Of a stretch of DNA of 64,000 nt, positions 57,410 to 64,000 are shown piece by piece. Origin of the DNA: Gilliamella sp. ESL0405 (GTDB lineage Bacteria > Pseudomonadota > Gammaproteobacteria > Enterobacterales > Orbaceae); NCBI RefSeq assembly GCF_019469205.1, contig NZ_CP048265.1, positions 372,001 through 436,000 of the forward strand, written 5' to 3'. The translations under genes and the position numbers were made by a program. How positions within the stretch are numbered: position 1 is the first letter of the stretch; each line of letters begins with the position of its first letter. The notes under the pieces are model-generated. The model worked only from the letters and a program-made list of their open reading frames with translations. It ran no database searches and was not told the DNA's origin.

Positions 57410-58624
57410 TTATTGTTTATAGCGAGATAAAAAGTTACCAAAGCGGTTAATGGCATCTTCAAGATCACCAGTATGTGGCAGTGCAACAATTCTTACATGA
57501 TCGGGTTTGTGCCAATTAAAGCCACTGCCTTGCACTAACAATACTTTTTCTTGTAATAAAAAGTCTAATACTAATTTTTGGTCATTGTGAATATTAAACT
57601 TTTGTTGATCCAGCTTTGGAAACAGGTATAACGCGCCTTGTGGTCTGGTGCATGAAACGCCCGGAATCTCATTTAACAACCGCCAAGCTAACATACATTG
57701 ATCATATAAACGGCCACCCGGCACAATAAATTCATTTATGCTTTGATATCCGCCTAATGCGCCTTGAATAGCATGTTGTAATGGCACATTGGCGCATAAA
57801 CGCATCGAGGCGAGCATATTTAATCCTTCAATATAGCCTTTTACATGCTGTTTAGGTCCACAAAGCGCCATCCAACCTTGTCTGAAGCCAGCGACACGAT
57901 AAGTTTTTGATAAGCCGCTCATGGTAACAACAAATAAGTCAGGAGCAAGGGCCGCAATCGAATGATGCACGGCATCATCGTATAAAATCTTATCGTAAAT
58001 CTCGTCTGCAAAAATAAGCAAATTATGTTGGCGAGCAATTTCGGCAATCTCAAGTAACACTTCTTTGCTATAAACTGCGCCGGTTGGATTATTAGGATTA
58101 ATGATCACAATCCCTTTAGTTTTGGGGGTGATTTTTCGTTTTATATCCTCTAAATCCGGTGACCAGTTGGCCTCTTCGTCACATAAATAGTGAACGGCAT
58201 TGCCACCGGATAAACTAATTGCCGCTGTCCATAATGGGTAATCAGGCATAGGCACTAAAACTTCATCTCCGCTATTAAGTAGTGCTTGCATCGATTGCAC
58301 AATCAGTTCCGACACACCATTGCCGATATAGATATCTTCAATATCTAAATTGGTAATTCCTCTGGCTTGATAGTGTTGCATAATGGCTTTACGAGCTGAG
58401 TAAAGCCCTTTTGAATCGCAATATCCTTGCGCAGAAGGTAAATTACGAATGACATCAACCAATAATTCATCAGGGGCGGCAAAACCAAAAGGGGCGGGAT
58501 TTCCAATATTGAGTTTAAGGATAGTTTGACCTTCTTCTTCAAGTCGTTTTGCATGATCTAAGATAGGTCCACGAATGTCGTAACAGACATGATCCAATTT
58601 ATTGGATTTTTGGAAATTTATCAT
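57410..58624 (-). CDS. alaA: Glutamate-pyruvate aminotransferase AlaA
   Basis: Class I PLP aminotransferase of 404 aa (E. coli AlaA 405), making alanine from pyruvate and glutamate. The PLP lysine is in SGLSKTYRVAGFRQGWM near residue 240; INPNNPTGAVY and the C-terminal VRIVALPHTGDLEDAI are typical. AAAGGGCGAAGTT precedes ATG. It diverges from the ACT-domain gene by about 146 bp. Confidence 0.92.
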   Translation of the reverse strand: MINFQKSNKLDHVCYDIRGPILDHAKRLEEEGQTILKLNIGNPAPFGFAAPDELLVDVIRNLPSAQGYCDSKGLYSARKAIMQHYQARGITNLDIEDIYIGNGVSELIVQSMQALLNSGDEVLVPMPDYPLWTAAISLSGGNAVHYLCDEEANWSPDLEDIKRKITPKTKGIVIINPNNPTGAVYSKEVLLEIAEIARQHNLLIFADEIYDKILYDDAVHHSIAALAPDLFVVTMSGLSKTYRVAGFRQGWMALCGPKQHVKGYIEGLNMLASMRLCANVPLQHAIQGALGGYQSINEFIVPGGRLYDQCMLAWRLLNEIPGVSCTRPQGALYLFPKLDQQKFNIHNDQKLVLDFLLQEKVLLVQGSGFNWHKPDHVRIVALPHTGDLEDAINRFGNFLSRYKQ

Positions 58625-58770
58625 AACTTCGCCCTTTCAGTTTATTCTAATGATATTTTTATTTTTGTTGAAAAAAACAATCTACTCCTATTTCGATAAT
58701 TTTTGAAGATGTTATTATAATCAACTCAATAAATATCTTTTAATTGTGTGAATTTTGTGCGGAGTATGTG

Positions 58771-59040
58771 ATGAAAACGATTTTAACTGTCATTGGAAAA
58801 GACCAAACCGGAATAATTGCGGGAATTAGTCAGAAGCTGTTTGAATTAGATATCAATATCTTAGATGTGAGCCAGACGATCATGGATGAATATTTTACCA
58901 TGATTATGTTGCTTGATTTATCCAAAATAAAAGTCTCGTTTGATGAAGTTAAAACTTCGTTAACGCAAACAGGTGACAGACTCAAGGTAAAAGTAAATAT
59001 TCAGCGAGAAGAGATTTTCGATGCTATGCATCGTTTGTAA
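58771..59040 (+). CDS. ACT domain-containing protein (UPF0237)
   Basis: Small soluble protein of 89 aa made of one ACT domain (KTILTVIGKDQTGIIAGISQKL). The UPF0237 family is usually found directly before a DUF711 gene, as here. The role is unknown; ACT domains bind amino acids or similar ligands, so it may sense one for its partner. GCGGAG precedes ATG at 58771. Confidence 0.85.
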   Translation: MKTILTVIGKDQTGIIAGISQKLFELDINILDVSQTIMDEYFTMIMLLDLSKIKVSFDEVKTSLTQTGDRLKVKVNIQREEIFDAMHRL

Positions 59041-59082
59041 TTTCAATTCTAATTCTACATTTCTTACTTAAGGATAGGACTA

Positions 59083-60438
59083 ATGGAAACAAAACAGATC
59101 CTCGAAACAATTAAAATGATTGAGGAAGAAAAACTTGATATCCGCACAATAACCATGGGTATTTCTCTCCTTGATTGTATCGATAGTAATGGTGAGAAAG
59201 CTCGCCAAAAAATTTATGACAAAATAACGACATTAGCTAAAGATCTTGTCAAAGTTGGGGATCAAATTACCTCCGAATTTGGCATCCCTATTATTAACAA
59301 ACGTATTTCCGTCACGCCAATATCTTTGATTGCCGGCGCCAGTGATGATAAAGATTATGTTGCCTTTGCTAAAACCCTTGATAGTGCAGCTAAAGCCGTT
59401 GGTGTTAATTTTATTGGTGGGTTTTCTGCCTTAGTACAAAAAGGCTATCACAAAGGGGATGAGATTTTAATTAAATCCATTCCGCAAGCGCTGGCTGAAA
59501 CTGAGCGAGTGTGTGCATCGGTCAATGTTGGCTCAACTCAAACCGGTATCAATATGGATGCGGTTAAGCAAATGGGACAAATTATCAAACAAGCGGCAGA
59601 GTTAACCGCTGATAATAGCAGTATGGCATGTGCAAAATTAGTTGTATTTGCCAATGCAGTTGAAGACAACCCTTTTATGGCCGGCGCATTTCATGGTGTT
59701 GGTGAAGCTGATTGTGTGATTAATGTCGGTGTTAGTGGACCGGGTGTTGTTAAACGTGCGCTTGAGAAAGTAAAAGGTCAACCTTTTGATGTGGTTGCCG
59801 AAACGATTAAAAAAACTGCTTTTAAAATTACCCGTATGGGACAATTAGTTGGAAAAGAAGCATCAGAGCGCTTAGGTGTGAAATTTGGTATCGTAGATTT
59901 ATCGCTCGCACCGACGCCGGCAATTGGTGATTCGGTTGCGCATATTTTAGAAGAAATGGGACTGGAAGTTGTCGGCACACATGGCACAACGGCAGCTTTG
60001 GCAATGTTAAATGATGCCGTTAAAAAAGGCGGCGTAATGGCGTGTGGTCATGTTGGTGGTTTAAGTGGCGCCTTTATACCCGTTTCCGAAGATGCCGGCA
60101 TGATTGATGCGGTTAATTGCGGGGCACTTAATCTGGAAAAACTCGAAGCCATGACCTGTGTGTGTTCAGTTGGTCTTGATATGATAGCCATACCGGGTGA
60201 TACCTCCGCTGAAACGATTTCTGCTATTATTGCTGATGAAGCGGCAATCGGTGTCATTAACCACAAAACCACTGCCGTGCGGATTATTCCGGCTGCGGGA
60301 TTAAAGGTGGGTGATAATATTGAGTTTGGTGGATTACTCGGTCATGCTCCTGTGATGCCGGTGAGTAAATTCAGTTCATTTGATTTCATTCATCGTGGCG
60401 GACGAATTCCGGCACCAATTCACTCTTTCAAAAATTAA
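59083..60438 (+). CDS. PFL-family protein (DUF711/UPF0210)
   Basis: Protein of 451 aa in the DUF711 family, which structurally relates to the pyruvate formate-lyase/ribonucleotide reductase barrel but lacks a shown reaction. Family stretches are [37 protein letters not shown] and [12 protein letters not shown]. It is 42 bp after the ACT gene and probably forms a complex or regulated pair with it. AAGGATAGGAC precedes ATG. Confidence 0.88.
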   Translation: METKQILETIKMIEEEKLDIRTITMGISLLDCIDSNGEKARQKIYDKITTLAKDLVKVGDQITSEFGIPIINKRISVTPISLIAGASDDKDYVAFAKTLDSAAKAVGVNFIGGFSALVQKGYHKGDEILIKSIPQALAETERVCASVNVGSTQTGINMDAVKQMGQIIKQAAELTADNSSMACAKLVVFANAVEDNPFMAGAFHGVGEADCVINVGVSGPGVVKRALEKVKGQPFDVVAETIKKTAFKITRMGQLVGKEASERLGVKFGIVDLSLAPTPAIGDSVAHILEEMGLEVVGTHGTTAALAMLNDAVKKGGVMACGHVGGLSGAFIPVSEDAGMIDAVNCGALNLEKLEAMTCVCSVGLDMIAIPGDTSAETISAIIADEAAIGVINHKTTAVRIIPAAGLKVGDNIEFGGLLGHAPVMPVSKFSSFDFIHRGGRIPAPIHSFKN

Positions 60439-60500
60439 ATAACCTTCAATACTTATTGTGATTCTGTCTATTAAATTGCTAATAGCAGAATCACAATTGC

Positions 60501-60594
60501 CTAACTATCTAACTATCTAACTATCTAACTATCTAACTATCTAACTATCTAACTATCTAACTATCTAACTATCTAACTATCTAACTATCTAACT
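60501..60594. repeat. Octamer tandem repeat CTAACTAT, about 11.75 copies
   Basis: Ninety-four bases of perfect CTAACTAT units in the 370-bp gap between the DUF711 gene and the galactitol-type PTS operon. It contains stop codons in every plus-strand frame and TAG on the minus strand, so it is non-coding. It ends 214 bp before the IIA start codon. Such tracts change copy number by slippage and can alter promoter spacing. The rest of 60439-60808 is AT-rich with no gene seen. Confidence 0.95.
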
Positions 60595-60808
60595 TGGTAT
60601 AACTATTCTCAGATATTTCCCGCATTTTTCAAGCGATAACTTTTATCCCTATGATGTGCAATTTTATGGATATTTTTTGGTATCAAATCCAATAGTCTGC
60701 GCTGTTTTAATTTCCTAAAATCAATGACATCAAATAATTACTGTATGAGTTAGTCATCAAAATCAGCCCGATTTAAAAATGACTAACGACATAATGATGG
60801 AGGATGAA

Positions 60809-61285
60809 ATGGAAAATGAATCTAATAACCAGCTGTTTTGTAACGATCTGATTGTGTTAGATAGAGACTTCCAAAATTCAAATCAATTTTTTGATTTTAC
60901 TTTTTCAATTCTACAACGTGGTGGTTATGTTAATCCAACATTCTTAGAAGCGATTAAACACCGAGAGTCTTTATTTCCGACCGCTTTACCGACCAAACCT
61001 TATGTGGTGGCAATGCCACATACCGATATCGAACATGTTATTAGACCATTCATTTTCTTTACTCGAGTGAAAGGAACAATCCCTTGGTGTGAAATGGCAA
61101 ATAATGATCATGTTTTAGATGCTAATTTTATCTTTCTATTGGGATTTAACCAAAAAGATGGACATATTGATTTATTACAAAAATTGATGTCCTGCTTGGT
61201 AAATTCATGTTTTTTAGAGGCGCTATATCAGGCAAAAACAGAACATGAAGTTTTTAACTTATTGACGTCAAATATCCAGTTATAA
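60809..61285 (+). CDS. PTS galactitol-type IIA
   Basis: IIA phosphocarrier of 158 aa in the mannitol/fructose IIA fold. The phospho-histidine is His71 in YVVAMPHTDIEHV. It is close to the GatA type. The frame is open to 60779, with several ATG codons, but the ATG at 60809 has GGAGG five bases before it. First gene of a IIA-IIB-IIC operon; IIB starts 9 bp after it. Confidence 0.85.
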   Translation: MENESNNQLFCNDLIVLDRDFQNSNQFFDFTFSILQRGGYVNPTFLEAIKHRESLFPTALPTKPYVVAMPHTDIEHVIRPFIFFTRVKGTIPWCEMANNDHVLDANFIFLLGFNQKDGHIDLLQKLMSCLVNSCFLEALYQAKTEHEVFNLLTSNIQL

Positions 61286-61294
61286 GGAGGCATT

Positions 61295-61573
61295 ATGAAA
61301 AAGGTTATTGTTGCATGTGGGAGTGGAGTGGCCACATCACAAACGGTTGCAAGTAAAGTGACACGCTTATTAAAAGAGAGAAATCTTAATGATATTAAAG
61401 TGGAAGTTGTCGATCTTAAGTCGGTTGATTCTCACATTAAAAACAGTGCGGCATACATTGCCATTACCAAAATTGAGAAAACATATCCTATCCCGGTTAT
61501 TAATGGCATTGCTTTTTTAACCGGAATAAATATGGATGCAGAACTACAAAAAATTATCGATGCCTGCAAATAG
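61295..61573 (+). CDS. PTS galactitol-type IIB
   Basis: IIB phosphocarrier of 92 aa (GatB about 94). The phospho-cysteine is Cys8 in MKKVIVACGSGVATSQTVASKV. It receives phosphate from IIA and phosphorylates the sugar carried by IIC. TAAGGAGGCATT precedes ATG, the strongest ribosome binding site of the operon. Confidence 0.88.
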   Translation: MKKVIVACGSGVATSQTVASKVTRLLKERNLNDIKVEVVDLKSVDSHIKNSAAYIAITKIEKTYPIPVINGIAFLTGINMDAELQKIIDACK

Positions 61574-61583
61574 GAGTGTAATT

Positions 61584-62972
61584 ATGGACTTTCTTGGAAC
61601 AGTTATAAATTATATTTTGAATTTAGGTGCACCGGTATTTGTACCTATCATAATGCTCATTGCGGGCTTAATTGTCCGTATGAAATTTCGAGACGGGGCA
61701 TCGGCTGCCATTACGCTAGGTGTTGCGTTTGTTGGAATGAGTATGCTGATTGGTTTTATGGTTGGCGCAATAGGCGCTGCTGCACAAACCATGATGGAGC
61801 GAACCGGTATTGAGCTTAGTATTGTTGACGGTGGTTGGACAACAATGGCAAATGTTTCGTGGGCTTGGCCATATGCTTTTTTAATGTTTCCACTGCAAGT
61901 AGGCGTCAATATCTTAATGTTGGTATTGAAAAAGACCGATACGTTTAATGCTGATTTATGGAATGTATGGGGTAAAATTTTTACTGCCTTTATTGTTGTT
62001 GCCGTAGCAACGCCACTTGTGGGCGGAATAATTGCGCTGATATTGGCTTTTGTTGTTGCAACGTTGCAAATCATTTTAGAGCTCAATTCCGGTGATATTA
62101 ATCAGCATCGAATCGAAAAGTTAACCGGTATTCCGGGCGTAACTTGTACGCACCGAATGCTATTTTTCAGTGCCATTTATTATCCTTTTGATCTTCTATT
62201 ACGCAAAATCCCCGCTTTGAATAAGCCAATGGATGCAGCAACCTTGCGTTCTAAACTAGGGGTATTTGCTGAAAATCACGTAATCGGATTTTTATTAGGT
62301 GTCATTTTTGGGATTATTGCTGGTTATGATGTGGCGGCCATTTTAATGCTAGGAGTGCAAGCGGCGACCGCTTTAATGCTGTTCCCGATGATCTCAAAAT
62401 TATTTATGCAGGCGCTATCCCCGATTTCCGAAGCGATCAGCGATTATATGAATAAACGCTTTGCCGGTCGTAAACTGTTTGTGGGTCTTGATTGGCCGTT
62501 TATGGGGGGAGCAAGTGAAATCTGGTTTACTTTAATTGTCGCCATTCCTATCACCTTAATTTGGGCAGTAATTTTACCCGGTAATAAAATCTTACCATTT
62601 GCTGGCATTATTAATATCGCACTGGTTGTGCCAGCTTATATTTTAACCAAAGGCAATACATTAAGAATGGTGATTTTAGCTATCATCGGTGTGCCATTTT
62701 TTCTGTTTGTCGGAACGCAATTTGCGCCAATTATTACCGATTTAGGCTTAGCCACTAAGGCGATTGATATTCCAAACAACCAACTTATTTCTAACAGCTC
62801 TATTGATGCACCTGTCTTTACTTATGCATTTTCATTTATTTGGCAATGTTTACAAGGCTATTTTGTTCCATTGATATTGGCTATTTATTGGTGCACTGGC
62901 TATTTCTTTTATGCACGTGAACTGAAAAAAGAGGCACAACAAGATAGTGTTGATCTGAAAATAGATGAGTAA
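61584..62972 (+). CDS. PTS galactitol-type IIC
   Basis: IIC channel of 462 aa with about ten to twelve helices, in the GatC (EIIC-GAT) family: NLGAPVFVPIIMLIAGLIVRMKFRD near the start and KLFVGLDWPFMGGASEIWFT in the middle. Relatives carry galactitol, tagatose or other hexitols. ATG at 61584 with TAGGAGTGTA upstream. No dehydrogenase, kinase or aldolase gene is adjacent within the window; the LacD-type aldolase at 35165 could act on its product but that is a guess. Confidence 0.87.
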   Translation: MDFLGTVINYILNLGAPVFVPIIMLIAGLIVRMKFRDGASAAITLGVAFVGMSMLIGFMVGAIGAAAQTMMERTGIELSIVDGGWTTMANVSWAWPYAFLMFPLQVGVNILMLVLKKTDTFNADLWNVWGKIFTAFIVVAVATPLVGGIIALILAFVVATLQIILELNSGDINQHRIEKLTGIPGVTCTHRMLFFSAIYYPFDLLLRKIPALNKPMDAATLRSKLGVFAENHVIGFLLGVIFGIIAGYDVAAILMLGVQAATALMLFPMISKLFMQALSPISEAISDYMNKRFAGRKLFVGLDWPFMGGASEIWFTLIVAIPITLIWAVILPGNKILPFAGIINIALVVPAYILTKGNTLRMVILAIIGVPFFLFVGTQFAPIITDLGLATKAIDIPNNQLISNSSIDAPVFTYAFSFIWQCLQGYFVPLILAIYWCTGYFFYARELKKEAQQDSVDLKIDE

Positions 62973-63017
62973 AACTGGACTATTTGTAAACAGGTAATTA
63001 GTACAAACTGATGGTAA

Positions 63018-63043
63018 TGCTCGTTATCATCAGATAACGAGCA
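63018..63043 (+). other. Hairpin before the PRD regulator gene
   Basis: TGCTCGTTATC at 63018-63028 pairs perfectly with GATAACGAGCA at 63033-63043 around ATCA. It lies between the IIC stop and the ribosome binding site of the next gene. No U-run; it could stabilise the PTS message or reduce read-through into the regulator. Confidence 0.6.
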
Positions 63044-63059
63044 AGAGGCTAATAATTAT

Positions 63060-64000
63060 ATGGTTGTTGATAAAAGAATTCATGCTGTTTTAAATGCATT
63101 AATTCAAAATCCAAGTGTCAGTGGCGTAGAGCTGCAAAATAAATTTGGGTTAACCCGTAAACAGCTTAGTTATACCTTAAAAAAGATTAATGATTTTCTT
63201 GAATCATCAAATCTTGAATTAATTAAACGATTTAAAACCGGAAAATTTAGCATTCCTAAAGTCGTGATTGAAACCTTTAGAGACGAACCCGTCTCGCTTT
63301 CTATTGGTCGATATATCTATTCAGAAGATGAAAGAGTGCATCTACTGCTATTTTTTTTATTAACCAGAACTGAGCGCTTGTCATTAATTCATCTCTCCTC
63401 AGCGCTGACCGTTAGCCAAAATACGGTGATTAATGACATTAAAAAAGTGCAAACCCTGCTCGATCAATACCATATGCAGGTAACTTATGATCGTGAAAAT
63501 GGTTATCGCATTGTTGGCACAGAAATTAATAAGCGCTATTTATTATTAAAGCTAATTCATCGTATCATTAATATGCCAATAGCCGATAAAATTTTTCGGC
63601 ACAATAAGATTATTACTCAAGGCCGATTAGAACAAGTCGGACAAGTGTTTAGTGAAATTGAACGAAAATTAAAAATTGTTTTTACCGATGAACAACTGCA
63701 AGAATTAACCTATTTTATTGGTTTTATGCTACACCGAATTGAAACCAACAAAAAAATAGAGTTATTGCCGGAAAACTATACCGATGTAGCAAACAGTCGT
63801 GATTTTCAATTAATGAAAAAATTAATTGAACGCTTTGGCATTACCGATCTGAATGAGCAGATTTTTTTAACGGTATTGGTACAAAGTTCCAATATCCAAA
63901 CATTATCAGACAAATATTTTCATCTCGATGCCGTGTTATTAGAGAGTGCAGTTGAAGTTATCGATAATTTTGAACAGATCAGCTGTATTACCTTTCAGGA
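63060..64000 (+). CDS. BglG/PRD-type regulator, partial
   Basis: Start of a PTS-controlled transcriptional regulator; 313 codons are visible and the frame is open at the window end. An N-terminal HTH (GVELQNKFGLTRKQLSYTLKKI, about residues 22-45) is followed by an Mga-like HTH (SSALTVSQNTVINDIKKVQ, about 117-135) and a PRD domain from about 185 with LQELTYFIGFMLHRIE. This layout is that of MtlR/LicR-like activators, whose PRD histidines are phosphorylated by HPr and IIB. It follows the PTS operon and likely regulates it. Start ATG at 63060, with AAGAGG 11 bases upstream. Confidence 0.88.
   Translation, partial: MVVDKRIHAVLNALIQNPSVSGVELQNKFGLTRKQLSYTLKKINDFLESSNLELIKRFKTGKFSIPKVVIETFRDEPVSLSIGRYIYSEDERVHLLLFFLLTRTERLSLIHLSSALTVSQNTVINDIKKVQTLLDQYHMQVTYDRENGYRIVGTEINKRYLLLKLIHRIINMPIADKIFRHNKIITQGRLEQVGQVFSEIERKLKIVFTDEQLQELTYFIGFMLHRIETNKKIELLPENYTDVANSRDFQLMKKLIERFGITDLNEQIFLTVLVQSSNIQTLSDKYFHLDAVLLESAVEVIDNFEQISCITFQ

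Noticed and set aside
61610-62086. Minus-strand ORF of 158 codons within the PTS IIC gene
   Set aside because: Antisense to a clear IIC coding region with no recognisable product.

Overview
The window reads as chromosomal DNA of an AT-rich gammaproteobacterium. Gene content and order match Enterobacterales/Pasteurellales relatives: serA-rpiA-argP, hemE-yjaG-hupA, xerD-dsbC-recJ, glyQ-glyS, envC-yibQ and queA/tgt. The low GC, a type I-F CRISPR repeat, many sugar PTS genes and some Firmicutes-like functions suggest an Orbaceae-type gut symbiont such as Gilliamella. That taxonomic guess is inference. No rRNA, prophage, transposase or plasmid gene was recognised.

Layout. 1-1760 is non-coding and holds two type I-F CRISPR arrays in the same direction. 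They share the same last spacer, degenerate end repeat and trailer, and lie around a GC-rich, hairpin-forming stretch without cas genes. 1761-16865 is mostly housekeeping: serine synthesis (serA), ribose isomerase (rpiA), argP, heme synthesis (hemE), HU, Cys-tRNA(Pro) deacylase, glycyl-tRNA synthetase, septal murein activation (envC), rapZ, rdgB, rluA, dsbB. 16866-23258 holds an AT-rich SUKH-like gene running into rluC, then a histidine phosphatase, bepA, a tyrosine-phosphatase-like lipoprotein and proS. 23259-36205 has the serine uptake/deamination pair sdaC-sdaB under a good CRP site, nnr, mpl, the recJ-dsbC-xerD cluster, a Pr6Pr-type membrane protein, glutaredoxin 2 and a LacD-type aldolase.

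36206-52060 is more accessory: an MHS-type MFS carrier; a tight six-gene operon with a complete peptide/opine-type ABC importer, a glyoxalase-like protein and a divergent ProC-like reductase; an alcohol dehydrogenase; an APC permease; a RimL-like acetyltransferase; and an ascorbate-type PTS (IIA, IIB, IIC) divergent from a LacI regulator, with a palindromic operator and a CRP-like site between them. 52000-53130 is a local duplication: two copies of a small membrane-protein gene, a decayed copy of the lacI 3' end and a second copy of its terminator, next to tRNA-Pro(UGG).

53286-64000 holds tgt and queA separated by an M48 protease gene, a second M48 gene (loiP-like), alaA, an ACT/DUF711 pair, an intergenic octamer repeat array, a galactitol-type PTS operon and the start of a PRD-type regulator cut by the window edge.

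The strongest candidates for something undescribed are the ABC-VOC-ProC-like operon, the lacI-tail/small-membrane-protein duplication, the twin CRISPR arrays, and the octamer array upstream of a PTS operon.
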